Of a stretch of 64,000 nt of DNA, positions 1 through 9,224 are shown piece by piece (within the stretch, counting starts at the first letter, position 1; each line of letters begins with the position of its first letter). The stretch comes from Anaerolineae bacterium. Its GTDB lineage: Bacteria; Chloroflexota; Anaerolineae; Aggregatilineales; Phototrophicaceae. Made by a program: the position numbers and the translations under genes. The stretch covers positions 530,918 to 594,917 of the forward strand of contig JAFLCG010000002.1 of NCBI GenBank assembly GCA_017303635.1, written 5' to 3'. The notes under the pieces are model-generated. The model saw only the letters and a program-made list of their open reading frames with translations, searched no databases and had not been told where the DNA came from.

Positions 1-2255
1 TTCGACTTCATCCACTGGACGACCTCGCCGACGGAAACGGTGCTGCCGTTGTAACGTAGCAAGCCCTCTTCATAGCGGATTTGTTCCGGCGGGACATCGA
101 ACATTTCGGCGACCGACTGTGCCAGGGCATCGCGCAGGGCGCTGGCTGCCAACCGCGCCGCATTACCGGTCATGAAAGTCTGACGGGAGGCGGTGGTGGG
201 GCCACCATTGGGCGTCAGATCGGTATCGCAGAGCAGGACGCGCACGCGGTCATAGGGGATATGGAGTTCTTCCGCTGCGCACTGGGCCACCACATGGGCA
301 ATACCCTGCCCCATATCGGCAGCGGCAGTCCGCACCTGTACGCTACCATCTTCGTAGGCTTCGACTTCCGCTTCGGATTTATCCGGCGCACCGCCACCCA
401 GGCCCGTATTCTTATAAGCACAGGCAATGCCCCAGGCGAAGGCTTTATGCCCTTCCCGCCAGGCCCACTGGAACTGCGGGGCAGGATGATGGCTGCGCAT
501 ATCCCGTGTAACATCGTCAATCGTTTCCAGCAGACCGACCGACTCGCGCAGCAACTGACCGGTAGCGGTGGTTACACCGACCTTCTGGGCGTTGATCCGG
601 CGCAGTTCAATCGGGTCGATCTGCAGCGCCGCTGCGATCTGATCCATGTTTTGCTCAACGGCAAAGGCCGACTGGGTGACGCCGAAGCCACGGAAGGCCC
701 CCGACGGCACATTGTTGGTGTACATGGCATAACAGTCGATTTTGGCGTGGGGGACGTAATAGGGGCCGGTGGCGTGGGTGGTGGCGCGGGTCATCACTTT
801 GTCGGAGAGGGAAGCATAAGCCCCGCCATCCCCGTACAACTCCGCCTCAACCGCCGTCAGACGCCCATCACGCTTGGCACCCGTCTTGATGCGAATGATG
901 GTGGCATGGCGCTTGGGGTGGAAGATCAGCGATTCCTGCCGGGTGTAGAGCATTTTGACCGGGCGTCCGGTAACGGTTGCCAGCATGGACACATGAATCT
1001 GCCCGGCAATATCTTCCTTGCCGCCAAAACCGCCGCCGATCAGCGTACCGATGACCCGTACCTGTTCTTCTTCGAGACCCATGGCGCGGGCGATCTGGTT
1101 GCGATCCTGGTAGGGAATCTGTGAACCGACGTAGACCGTCAGCTTCTCGTGATCGGGGAAGCCCGCCGGAACACCGATGGCGCATTCCGGTTCCAGAAAG
1201 GCGTGTTCGGTCGTCGGGGTGTGATACTCGCGTTCAATGATGACGTCGGCTTCGGCAAAGCCCTGTTCAATATCCCCGTGCCGCACCTTGATGTGTTTGA
1301 GCAGGTTGCCGGTCGGGTGGTTAGGGTGCAGCACCGGGGCTTCCGGCGAGTGGGCAAACTTGGGATCCCCGACGACCGTCAGCGGTTCATAATCCACTTC
1401 GATCAGCGCCAACGCTTCCGCCGCGATTTCTTCACTCTCGGCAGCGACGATAGCGACGGCATCTCCTACATAGCGCACCACATCCTGGCAGAGCACCGGC
1501 CAATCCCGGTAGACCAGCCCGTGCAGGTTTTCCCCCGGTACGTCCGCGTGGGTCAGCACAGCCTGAACCCCAGGCACCTTTTTGGCCTGTTCGGTGTGGA
1601 TGCTCCGAATGCGGGCGTGCGGCAGCGGCGAGCGCAGCGTCCGGGCGAACAACATGCCGGGGAAGGTGATGTCATCGGTGTAGAGCGCTTTACCCGTCAC
1701 TTTTTCCACCACCTGCTGCGGGGAAACCGACCGACTGATCACATCCATCGGCTCATCAACTTCCGGCTCATTGACCGGCAAGGGTTCTGCACCGTGTTGG
1801 TCGCGGGCCGCTGATTGAATGGCCTGAATGACGCTGGTGTAACCGGTACAGCGGCAGTAGGTATCTTTGAGCGCGTGCTTGATATCCTCGACACCCGGTT
1901 CAGGGTTCTCAGTCAGCAGGGCGGAGGCAGTCATAATCAGGCCAGGGGTGCAAAAGCCGCACTGGACCGCCCCATGCCGGATGAACTCGCGCTGGAGCGG
2001 GTGGAGCGTTTCGCCATCCGCCAGACCTTCGATGGTTTGGATGTGGCGGCCCTGCGCTTTGAAAGCCGGGTAGATGCAGGAATTCACCGGCGTGCCATCG
2101 ACCAGGACGGTACAAATGCCACACTCGGCTTCTTCACAACCGATCTTGGTGCCGGTCAGCCCCAGGTCGAGGCGCAGAAACTGCGCTAAGGTCCGCGACT
2201 CCGGCACATCCAGATGCTGCGCCTGTCCGTTCACCGTCATCATCAATAGCGTCAT
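1..2255 (-). CDS. Xanthine dehydrogenase-family fusion: [2Fe-2S] subunit joined to molybdenum-binding subunit (3' end beyond window)
   Basis: Reading the minus strand from the ATG at 2255 gives one uninterrupted frame to the left edge, about 751 codons, with the C-terminus missing. Residues 1-155 are a two-cluster ferredoxin-like domain: Cys40, Cys45, Cys48 and Cys60 for the plant-type cluster, and Cys99, Cys102, Cys134 and Cys136 (QCGFCTPGL, YCRCTGY) for the second. From about residue 175 it continues as the molybdopterin-binding subunit, with GGGFGGKED and FRGFGVTQSAF. Separate small and large subunits are common in three-subunit enzymes; here they are fused in the Fe-S to Mo order known from Desulfovibrio aldehyde oxidoreductase. 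The FAD subunit is the gene just upstream (38-bp gap). An in-frame TAG lies just before the start, so only this ATG or a GTG five codons earlier is possible. Purine or xanthine hydroxylation is inferred from the transporter in the same operon; an aldehyde or CO-dehydrogenase-like substrate is the alternative. Confidence 0.9.
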   Translation of the reverse strand, partial: MTLLMMTVNGQAQHLDVPESRTLAQFLRLDLGLTGTKIGCEEAECGICTVLVDGTPVNSCIYPAFKAQGRHIQTIEGLADGETLHPLQREFIRHGAVQCGFCTPGLIMTASALLTENPEPGVEDIKHALKDTYCRCTGYTSVIQAIQSAARDQHGAEPLPVNEPEVDEPMDVISRSVSPQQVVEKVTGKALYTDDITFPGMLFARTLRSPLPHARIRSIHTEQAKKVPGVQAVLTHADVPGENLHGLVYRDWPVLCQDVVRYVGDAVAIVAAESEEIAAEALALIEVDYEPLTVVGDPKFAHSPEAPVLHPNHPTGNLLKHIKVRHGDIEQGFAEADVIIEREYHTPTTEHAFLEPECAIGVPAGFPDHEKLTVYVGSQIPYQDRNQIARAMGLEEEQVRVIGTLIGGGFGGKEDIAGQIHVSMLATVTGRPVKMLYTRQESLIFHPKRHATIIRIKTGAKRDGRLTAVEAELYGDGGAYASLSDKVMTRATTHATGPYYVPHAKIDCYAMYTNNVPSGAFRGFGVTQSAFAVEQNMDQIAAALQIDPIELRRINAQKVGVTTATGQLLRESVGLLETIDDVTRDMRSHHPAPQFQWAWREGHKAFAWGIACAYKNTGLGGGAPDKSEAEVEAYEDGSVQVRTAAADMGQGIAHVVAQCAAEELHIPYDRVRVLLCDTDLTPNGGPTTASRQTFMTGNAARLAASALRDALAQSVAEMFDVPPEQIRYEEGLLRYNGSTVSVGEVVQWMKS

Positions 2256-2293
2256 GGTATTGACCTTCACAACCTAAATCATCTGGCAGAAAT

Positions 2294-3187
2294 TTATACA
2301 GCGGCAGGGGTGCAGGCGCGTTCGACGGCGGTGGTCAGGGTGCGCCGCAGCAGTACCGCGATCAATTCATGGCGGTATTCATGCGTAGCCCGATACTTGC
2401 TGGTGCGGGGATGCAGCGACTCCTGCGCGGCAGCTACCGCAGAGCGGAGCGTATCCTCGGAAACAGGCTGCCCGGCCAGCACCGCTTCGGCCACAACCGC
2501 ACGGCTGGGAGTCGGCCCTACTGGCGCGATGCAGATGCGGGCTGAGACATAGTGTGTCCGTTCGGCATTCAATTGCACCCAGGTCGCGCAGCCCAGCACC
2601 GGCAGGGCGACACCCTGCGGACGCATGACCCGGTTGAAGGCGCTAGCCTGCCCGCTAGTTGCGCGCGACAAGCGGAAGCGCAGCAGCAAATCCCGCGAAG
2701 GATCGAGCCGGGACTTCGCCGGACCCAGATACAGATCCTGGATGGGCAACCAGCGGCGTTCGCCGTTCAGGATCACTTCGGCCTGAGCATCCAGCGCCAC
2801 CAGGGAGACCGTGCCATCCCCGGCAGGCAGGGCGTGGGCGACATTGCCACCGAGAGTGGCAACATTGCGAACCTGTGGCCCACCGACCACGCCGCAGCTT
2901 TCCACCAGGCAGGCAGCAGCCTGCTGAACCAATGCTGACTTTACGATCTGGGCATGGGTTACACCGGCACCGATGACGAGCCAGTCCCCGTCCTGCTGGA
3001 TCGTGACAAGTTCAGGGATGCTGGTGATGTCCACAAGGGCTTCATGAGGCGGATGCTGTTCGGCGCGGCCTTCAATCAGCAGGTCTGTGCCGCCGGCAAC
3101 GATCCGCGCCTGGCCTGCATACTGCCGGAGCAAGGCCAGCGCCTCATCAACAGTCTGCGGGGTGTGGTAATGATTCCAAAGTTTCAT
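2294..3187 (-). CDS. Xanthine dehydrogenase-family FAD-binding subunit
   Basis: About 297 residues, the usual size for the medium FAD subunit (XdhB/CoxM/CutM family), which passes electrons from the Fe-S clusters to the final acceptor. The FAD pyrophosphate-binding signature is near the N-terminus (IVAGGTDLL), followed by a second glycine-rich stretch around residues 107-120 (VRNVATLGGNVAHALPAGD). The C-terminal CO_deh_flav_C-type domain follows (KYRATHEYRHELIAVLLRR). A TTG two codons earlier (3193) is also possible; the ATG is preferred. It lies between the BMP-type ABC ATPase upstream and the Fe-S/Mo fusion downstream on the same strand with short gaps, so the oxidoreductase is probably co-transcribed with the transporter. 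Confidence 0.9.
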   Translation of the reverse strand: MKLWNHYHTPQTVDEALALLRQYAGQARIVAGGTDLLIEGRAEQHPPHEALVDITSIPELVTIQQDGDWLVIGAGVTHAQIVKSALVQQAAACLVESCGVVGGPQVRNVATLGGNVAHALPAGDGTVSLVALDAQAEVILNGERRWLPIQDLYLGPAKSRLDPSRDLLLRFRLSRATSGQASAFNRVMRPQGVALPVLGCATWVQLNAERTHYVSARICIAPVGPTPSRAVVAEAVLAGQPVSEDTLRSAVAAAQESLHPRTSKYRATHEYRHELIAVLLRRTLTTAVERACTPAAV

Positions 3188-3251
3188 GGTCAATAAAAGC
3201 CTATCGCTTTTTCATCAATCTACAGCAAGCAGCAGTGGAATAGCAAGCAGT

Positions 3252-4781
3252 TTATACAGCATCAGCGGTCGCGCCCGCCATCATTTGTCCGATTTGCCGG
3301 ACGGTCACCGATTCCCGGGGCATCACACCGACAATCCGCCCTTCATACATGACCGCGATTCGGTCAGAGAGGGCGAAGATCTCATCCAGATCTTCCGAGA
3401 TCAACAGGATGGCTGTGCCTTTGGCCCGTTCTTCCAGCAGGCGGCGGTGAATATACTCGGTTGCGCCGACATCCACCCCCCGCGTCGGTTGGGCCGCGAT
3501 CAGCAAACGGGGCGAACCGGCCAGTTCCCGCGCCAGGATCAGCTTTTGAATATTACCACCGGAAAGGGATTTGATGGGGGTATCCGTCGTGGGTGTTTTG
3601 ATTTCGTATTTGTGGATGGCTTGCTCACAGGCCTGCCGGATTGCGGTGTGGTTGAGCAGCACGCCAGCACGGACATATGGCGCATGACCGTGATCCTGCA
3701 AAATATAATTTTCGGCTACCGTGAATTCTTTGATAGCACCGTCCACCATCCGTTCTTCGGGGACGTAGGAAACACCGGCGGTGTGACGCTGCCGAGGCGT
3801 ATGGGTCGTCATATCTACGCCATCCAACCAGATGCTGCCGCCCTTGATGGCCCGCAGCCCCGCGATGACCTGCGCCAGTTCGCTCTGCCCATTACCGGAA
3901 ACACCGGCCAGGCCGACGATTTCGCCGCCGTAGAGGGTGAGCGAAACCTCTTTGAGTCCCAGTTCCCCACGGTCACTGAGCGCGGAGATACGCTCCATCC
4001 GCAGGCGTTCCCCGCTCTGTTGGGCTGCATTCCGTTGATATTCAAAAACGACCGGGCGACCGACCATCATCTCCGCCAGCAGCGGCTTGGTGGCCTGCGA
4101 GGTCGGAATGGTATCTACCCGGCGACCACTGCGAAGCACGGTCACACGCTGGCTGATGCTCAACACTTCATGTAGTTTGTGCGAGATAAAAATGATCGAA
4201 CGTCCATCGTCGATCATGCGGTGCAGGATGACGAAAAGGTCATCAACTTCCTGCGGCGTCAGAACAGCGGTCGGCTCATCCAGAATGAGCAGGGCGGCCC
4301 CTCGATACAGCGCCCGCAGGATTTCGACCCGCTGCTGTTCGCCCACCGAAAGCTGCCAGATCGGCAGATTAGGATTGACCTTCAGGTTATAGCGTTCGGA
4401 AAGTTCGCTCAAGCCGCGGGCAATCTGCCGGAGATTCAACTGCCAGCGGGAAGGCATTCCCAGCGCCGTGTTTTCTGCGACGGTCAGAGACGGCACCAAC
4501 ATGAAGTGCTGATGCACCATGCCGATTCCCTGTTGAATAGCATCCTGTGGCGACCGGATGCGGGTAGCTCGTTCGTTGATGAGAATGCTACCTTCATCCG
4601 GCTGATAGAGGCCATAGAGCATCTTCATCAGGGTGCTTTTGCCCGCACCATTTTCCCCCAACAGGGCGTGGATTTCCCCCGCCCGTACATCAAAATCCAG
4701 ATGATCGACCGCCAGCACGCCGGGGAAGCGTTTGACGATGCCGCGCATCTCCAGCGTTTCAATTCGCTGTGTGTTCGTCAT
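3252..4781 (-). CDS. BMP-family (nucleoside/purine-type) ABC transporter, double ATP-binding protein
   Basis: 509 residues with two ABC cassettes in one chain, the RbsA/NupO layout. Cassette 1 has Walker A GENGAGKST near residue 43, signature LSVGEQQR and Walker B ALLILDEPTAVL. Cassette 2 has the degenerate Walker A usual in this family (GVSGNGQSE), signature SLSGGNIQK and a divergent Walker B (RLLIAAQPTRGVDVGA) in which the usual Asp-Glu is replaced by Ala-Gln. It should energise the two permeases and BMP binding protein encoded just upstream. The ATG has a good Shine-Dalgarno (GAGGTGATCT). A hairpin-rich repeat occupies the gap between the binding-protein gene and this gene. Nucleoside or purine import is inferred from the family and from the adjoining xanthine-dehydrogenase genes; the ligand itself cannot be read from sequence. 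Confidence 0.93.
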   Translation of the reverse strand: MTNTQRIETLEMRGIVKRFPGVLAVDHLDFDVRAGEIHALLGENGAGKSTLMKMLYGLYQPDEGSILINERATRIRSPQDAIQQGIGMVHQHFMLVPSLTVAENTALGMPSRWQLNLRQIARGLSELSERYNLKVNPNLPIWQLSVGEQQRVEILRALYRGAALLILDEPTAVLTPQEVDDLFVILHRMIDDGRSIIFISHKLHEVLSISQRVTVLRSGRRVDTIPTSQATKPLLAEMMVGRPVVFEYQRNAAQQSGERLRMERISALSDRGELGLKEVSLTLYGGEIVGLAGVSGNGQSELAQVIAGLRAIKGGSIWLDGVDMTTHTPRQRHTAGVSYVPEERMVDGAIKEFTVAENYILQDHGHAPYVRAGVLLNHTAIRQACEQAIHKYEIKTPTTDTPIKSLSGGNIQKLILARELAGSPRLLIAAQPTRGVDVGATEYIHRRLLEERAKGTAILLISEDLDEIFALSDRIAVMYEGRIVGVMPRESVTVRQIGQMMAGATADAV

Positions 4782-4793
4782 AGATCACCTCGC

Positions 4794-4893
4794 TGCCCTC
4801 ACCCTAAATCCGCCTCCGGCGTCCCGGTGGGAGAGGGGCTTTTGAACCCGACTCCCCTTCTCCCATCGGGAGAAGGGGCGAGGGATGAGGGCA
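4794..4893. repeat. Dispersed hairpin repeat (CCCTCACCC / GGGAGAGGG family)
   Basis: Outer arms TGCCCTCACCC and GGGATGAGGGCA pair with one mismatch. Inside is a perfect 11-bp hairpin, CCCCTTCTCCC at 4854-4864 and GGGAGAAGGGG at 4868-4878, with a 3-nt loop. It fills the gap between the BMP gene and the ATPase gene. Related blocks occur near 14.5, 16.1, 20.1 and 56.2 kb, always next to stop codons. As RNA it could protect the upstream message or reduce read-through into the ATPase gene; that effect is inference. Confidence 0.7.
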
Positions 4894-4920
4894 ATACGGA
4901 AAGAAATCGGACAACCGGCT

Positions 4921-5826
4921 CTAGCTACCGTGCTGACCCATCACCATTTGCAGGCCGCCGTTTGCCAGCGTCAGCGTATAGCTTTCGCCACCGAGCGTGC
5001 CACCCTGAATGCTGGCGATCATGTCCATCAGGACGACATCCCAGCGGTAGACCTGGAACATCACACCGGAAGCCTCGGAGAGTTCGGCCTGGCTGGATTG
5101 GGTGCCGAACCAGGGGATTCCGTTTTCCTTGGCGACGGCAATCGGGCCGACCACCATCTGGGCAGTACCGGTCAGCACATCCGCGCCATTGGCGACAAAG
5201 GTGTTGGCGGCTTCGGTCGCCAGCGGGACATCACTGAAGGACTGAATGTAGGTCACCTGCACCTGGACATCCGGGCGGATGGCCGCGGCACCGGCCACGA
5301 ACCCATCGACATACAGCTTGGCATCGCCCACTTCAATCGGGCCGACCACGCCGATGATGCCGCTCTTGCTCATCATGGCGGCCATCGCCCCATTCAGGAA
5401 ACCACCTTCACCCGCAGCAGCGGTGTAGGCGAAGACGTTCGGCAGGCCGAAGGTGTTCTGATCGGTGCCCCAGGCAAAGGACGTTTCCGGGAATTCCGGT
5501 GCCAGTTCTTCGACAATCGCACCATACTGCGACCCGTGGGCGATAATCAGATCATATTCACCGGAAGCAGCCCATTCGCGCAGCGCCACGGCGGCATCAT
5601 CCACCACGAAGGTCCCATCCTGGAAGACGAATTCAAAGGCATCGCCCATTTCAGCATCAATCTTGGTCAGCGCATCGAACATGCTCTGGCTGAACGCCAG
5701 ATCGTTGGTGGCGCTGGGCGCGACCGCAGCGACCCGGAAGACATCCTGGGCGCTGACGCTCGGCAGCAGGCCAATCAACAGCGCAGCCAGCACCATCAGG
5801 ACCAGACTCATCACTCGCTTGTTCAT
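4921..5826 (-). CDS. BMP-family ABC transporter substrate-binding protein
   Basis: 301 residues with an N-terminal Sec signal peptide ending near Ser-Ala-Gln-Asp at residues 25-28. The mature part begins FRVAAVAPSATNDLAFSQSM, typical of the BmpA/PnrA-like basic membrane protein family, which binds nucleosides in characterised members. The GxxGPIEVGDAK stretch and the long SFSDVPLATEAANTFVANGADVL segment also fit. It is slightly shorter than the usual 330-360 residues. The start has a strong Shine-Dalgarno (GAGGGGAG). It follows the two permeases and precedes the ATPase, giving a complete importer within one minus-strand transcript. Confidence 0.9.
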   Translation of the reverse strand: MNKRVMSLVLMVLAALLIGLLPSVSAQDVFRVAAVAPSATNDLAFSQSMFDALTKIDAEMGDAFEFVFQDGTFVVDDAAVALREWAASGEYDLIIAHGSQYGAIVEELAPEFPETSFAWGTDQNTFGLPNVFAYTAAAGEGGFLNGAMAAMMSKSGIIGVVGPIEVGDAKLYVDGFVAGAAAIRPDVQVQVTYIQSFSDVPLATEAANTFVANGADVLTGTAQMVVGPIAVAKENGIPWFGTQSSQAELSEASGVMFQVYRWDVVLMDMIASIQGGTLGGESYTLTLANGGLQMVMGQHGS

Positions 5827-5851
5827 TATGAACTCCCCTCATGTGTAAAGA

Positions 5852-6778
5852 TCATTCACCCCGTTCAAACGGTTTTGTCAGAGCATCTGGCTTCTCCGTT
5901 TGTCTGGAGGCAAAAACCAAAGCAATGATGGTGATGACGTAAGGGGCCATCACCGCGAACTCGGCCGGGATATCTAACCCGATGGCGCTGACCTGGAGTT
6001 GCAGGGCGTTGACAAAGCTGAAGAGCAGCGCCCCGATCAAAATGCCAACCGGTCGCCAGCGCCCGAAATAAACCAGCGCCACAGCGATGAATCCCAACCC
6101 GGAAGTCAGGTTTTGCTGAAATACCTTGAGCAGCGCGACCGAGAGCGAAGCCCCGGCTAAACCTGCCAGCATACTGCCCAGGATGACCGTCATATAACGC
6201 ACGCGGGCGACGCTGATGCCCATCGCATCCGCCGCCTGCGGATTCTGCCCGACCGCGCGGATCATCAGGCCGAAAGGCGTGCGGCTGATCACATAGGCCG
6301 AGATCGGCACCAGCAGAAAGGCGACATACACCAGAATGTTGTGCCGGAAGAAAATCTCGCCGATGCCGAGGAATTGAATATCCGAGAGGCCGGGAATATA
6401 GATATCAGTGAAGCCTTCGACCGAGCGCGGTGTGCCCACCAGACGCTGGAACAACAGTTCGCTCATGCCCAACCCGAACAGATAGACACCGATGCCGCTA
6501 ATGCCCTGTTCCGCTTTGAGGGTGACACTGATGAAGGCCATCGCCAGCCCCATCACCGCACCGACCACCAGAGCCGCGCCCACGCCCAGCACTGCACTGC
6601 CGGTGCTCAGGGCGACGTAATGGGCAAAGAACGCGCCCATCAGCATGATGCCATCCACACCCAGGTTGAGGACGCCGCTGCGCTGCCCGAACATCTCCCC
6701 GATAGAAGCGAACATATACGGTGTTGCCAGCCGAAGCGCCGCCGCAAAGACACTGGCCGTCAGAATTTGGTCGATCAT
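5852..6778 (-). CDS. BMP-type ABC transporter permease (NupQ/YufQ-like)
   Basis: 308 residues of mostly hydrophobic sequence with about eight predicted membrane segments. The N-terminal RLATPYMFASIGEMFGQRSGVLNLGVDGIMLMG region is characteristic of BPD_transp_2 permeases of the nucleoside/BMP class; GLMIRAVGQNPQAADAMGI is the cytoplasmic coupling region. The ATG overlaps the stop of the preceding permease by 4 bp (ATGA), so the two are translationally coupled and probably form a heterodimeric channel. The binding protein follows after 25 bp. Confidence 0.92.
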   Translation of the reverse strand: MIDQILTASVFAAALRLATPYMFASIGEMFGQRSGVLNLGVDGIMLMGAFFAHYVALSTGSAVLGVGAALVVGAVMGLAMAFISVTLKAEQGISGIGVYLFGLGMSELLFQRLVGTPRSVEGFTDIYIPGLSDIQFLGIGEIFFRHNILVYVAFLLVPISAYVISRTPFGLMIRAVGQNPQAADAMGISVARVRYMTVILGSMLAGLAGASLSVALLKVFQQNLTSGLGFIAVALVYFGRWRPVGILIGALLFSFVNALQLQVSAIGLDIPAEFAVMAPYVITIIALVFASRQTEKPDALTKPFERGE

Positions 6779-7953
6779 GCTTCGACCTTTCGCGGGGCGA
6801 CTTCGACCACCTCTGGCTTGGCTATAACCGGGGATTCAGCCTGCAAGCGGCGCTGTCGTCGCCGCCGGACAAACACCTGGCTGCTGACCGCAAAGACCAC
6901 GATGATGCCATTCACCGCCGTGATGAGTGACGCGGGTACGCCAATATCCCGCTGCATATTCTGTGCGCCGACCAGCAGCCCACCGAAGAAGATCGAGGCT
7001 GGGATCGCCCCGAACGGATTGAGTCCACCAAATAGGGCCGCCACGATGCCATTAAATCCGGCGTTGGCCGTGAAGCCCGCCGGGGAGCCATCTGTTTGCA
7101 GGCGGTATTGTAAGCCGAGCACCTGGACGACCCCGGCCAAGCCGGCACAACCACCCGCCAGGAACATCGCCAATACCACCTGCCGCCGCACCGGGATGCC
7201 CGCATAACGCGAGGCCCGTTCATTGAACCCCACCGCCCGAATGCGGTAGCCCAGCGGCGTGTGCCAGAGCAACACGTACATGACCACCGCCAGCAGCACC
7301 GCGATCAGCAAACCGTAATGCAGCCGCGTCCGCGCAAACAATTCCATGCCTTCCGTCCAACCAATCGTCAGGCGTGGCAGTTGGATCTCAGCCAGAATGC
7401 GGGCGGTCTTGGGAATGTGATTGGTACCTGCCTCGGTTGGATCGAGCAGGGGGCCGTTCAGCAGGAAGTTCATCATCTGCACCGCCACCTGATTGAGCAT
7501 GATGGTGCTGAGGATTTCGTTGACGTTGAAGTAGGCTTTCAAGAAACCAGCCAGACCACCATAGAGCGCCCCAGCGATGAAACCTGCCACCAAAGAGAGG
7601 ATGACCACCATAAAGGGAGCCATCTGCCCGCCGAAGCCCAGCGCGACCGCCACTCCGGCGACAGCACCGGCGATCATCTGTCCTTCGCCACCGATATTGA
7701 TGACGTTTGCGCGGAAGGCCACACAAATCCCAATGCCGACAAACAGCACCGGGATGGCCTTGACCAGCGTTTCCGCGGTGGCATTTTCCGTGCCAAAGGC
7801 ACCTGTGATGAGCGCCACATAGGCATCAGTTACATTGGCATTCAGTGCGATTAGAAGGATGGAAGCCACGGCCAGAGCCGCAAACAGAGAGATTGCCGGA
7901 GGAAAGAGATCAAATAACCGATCAAACCAGGCGCGAGCATGAGGTCGAGGCAT
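6775..7953 (-). CDS. BMP-type ABC transporter permease (NupP/YufP-like)
   Basis: 392 residues and the first gene of the putative purine operon. After a short basic N-terminus, membrane segments begin near residue 18. The family motif FRANVINIGGEGQMIAGA and the coupling loop YRIRAVGFNERASRYAGI identify a BPD_transp_2 permease of the nucleoside/BMP class; this partner is normally the longer of the pair, as here. The C-terminus is basic (RRRRQRRLQ). The 236-bp region upstream, shared with the end of a LacI-type gene, must hold the operon promoter; no convincing -35/-10 pair was found there. Confidence 0.92.
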   Translation of the reverse strand: MPRPHARAWFDRLFDLFPPAISLFAALAVASILLIALNANVTDAYVALITGAFGTENATAETLVKAIPVLFVGIGICVAFRANVINIGGEGQMIAGAVAGVAVALGFGGQMAPFMVVILSLVAGFIAGALYGGLAGFLKAYFNVNEILSTIMLNQVAVQMMNFLLNGPLLDPTEAGTNHIPKTARILAEIQLPRLTIGWTEGMELFARTRLHYGLLIAVLLAVVMYVLLWHTPLGYRIRAVGFNERASRYAGIPVRRQVVLAMFLAGGCAGLAGVVQVLGLQYRLQTDGSPAGFTANAGFNGIVAALFGGLNPFGAIPASIFFGGLLVGAQNMQRDIGVPASLITAVNGIIVVFAVSSQVFVRRRRQRRLQAESPVIAKPEVVEVAPRKVEA

Positions 7954-8189
7954 TACGTCGTCCTTAGGGCAGCGCAGTGATCTTAACGTAAATAAACGGC
8001 GACTTTTACATCAGGAATAGACAACCTGTTATCCGGGTTCCTTAGTGAGGCTGTATAACGCGCTGCGGCTACAACCTGCGCTAGATAATACCTCGTTAAT
8101 GAGCAATAGGGGTTAAATTGAGGTCAGACTGAGGGAAGACCGCATCAAACCAGGATATTCACACAGATCGGATGCGGTACAGTCTCCGG

Positions 8190-9224
8190 TTAGGCAGACT
8201 CGCGTTTGATGAGTTCGTAGGGCGTACCAAAGACCCGACGCTCGGTGATATCAGGATTTTCAATGCGCTCGAACAAAGCGCAGGCCAACCTTTCACCCAT
8301 CTCATGCGGATTCTGGGCGATGGTTGTCAGGGTCGGGCGGACAATCGTCGCCTCGGGGATGTTGTCAAAGCCGACAATCGCAATATCTTCCGGCACCCTC
8401 AGGCCCGCATCGCGGAACGCCAGAATCGCCCCAATGGCCATCAGGTCATTAGCGACCATCAGGGCAGTGGGTAGATTTCCTCGCTGGACCATCGCCTGGG
8501 CAACGCGCTTGCCACCTTCAAGGGTGAAGTCTCCCTGAAGGATGTGATCCGGGTGAACTTCCAGGTTGGCCTCGGCCATCGCCCGGTTGAACCCGCGCAG
8601 ACGGCGTGGCCCTGGCGGCAAGACCGCCGGCACACCGATATAGCCCAGGCGATAGTGCCCGCGCTCGGTGATGAGCCATTGTGTCGTTTCGTAGGTAGCG
8701 CGTTCATCATCCAGGAACACGACATCCATATTCGGGTGGTCAACGTGGTGACCAAGCACGACAAATGGAATATGCGCCTGCAACGCATAAGCATCCAGTT
8801 CTTTGGTAGTCAGATGGATGGGTACCAAAATCGCACCGTCCACACCGCGCCGCAGGACAATCTCGCAGAAGTGCTTTTCATATTCATAGATATGGTCGCT
8901 GTTCGAGATGAGCACTTCATAGTCATATTGACGCGCCACATCCTGCACAGCGCGGGCGATGGGATGGTAAAAGCTGTTGGAAATATCAGCGAGCATCAAG
9001 GCGACGGTCTGCGTCCGCTGGGTCCGCAGGCTGCGCGCCACAGCATTGGGGCGGTACCCCAGGGCATCGACCGCCTGCTGCACTTTCAATCGAGTATCGT
9101 CGCTAATCGGCACCTGGGTATTGTTGCCATTGAGCACCCGCGAAACCGTCGGTTGGGAAACTCCTGCCAACCGGGCCACATCGTGCATGGTCGGCGGACG
9201 GTTCCGCTGCTGTATTTTGGACAT
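8190..9224 (-). CDS. LacI-family transcriptional regulator
   Basis: 344 residues. The N-terminal helix-turn-helix with hinge helix (MHDVARLAGVSQPTVSRVLN, then YRPNAVARSLRTQRT) is followed by a periplasmic-binding-protein-like effector domain from about residue 68 (VALMLADISNSFYHPIARAV). It is divergent from the sugar ABC / arabinofuranosidase operon starting at 9573 and probably represses it until an arabinose-containing sugar binds. The ATG start gives the usual spacing to the HTH. Its stop is 236 bp from the purine operon, so it could also affect that side, but divergent pairing with the sugar operon is the more common arrangement. Confidence 0.92.
   Translation of the reverse strand: MSKIQQRNRPPTMHDVARLAGVSQPTVSRVLNGNNTQVPISDDTRLKVQQAVDALGYRPNAVARSLRTQRTQTVALMLADISNSFYHPIARAVQDVARQYDYEVLISNSDHIYEYEKHFCEIVLRRGVDGAILVPIHLTTKELDAYALQAHIPFVVLGHHVDHPNMDVVFLDDERATYETTQWLITERGHYRLGYIGVPAVLPPGPRRLRGFNRAMAEANLEVHPDHILQGDFTLEGGKRVAQAMVQRGNLPTALMVANDLMAIGAILAFRDAGLRVPEDIAIVGFDNIPEATIVRPTLTTIAQNPHEMGERLACALFERIENPDITERRVFGTPYELIKRESA

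Noticed and set aside
81..1124. Open frame of 347 codons on the plus strand
   Set aside because: It lies fully antisense to the Fe-S/Mo fusion gene, which has clear cluster and cofactor motifs; the translation has no recognisable domain and arises from high-GC codon structure.
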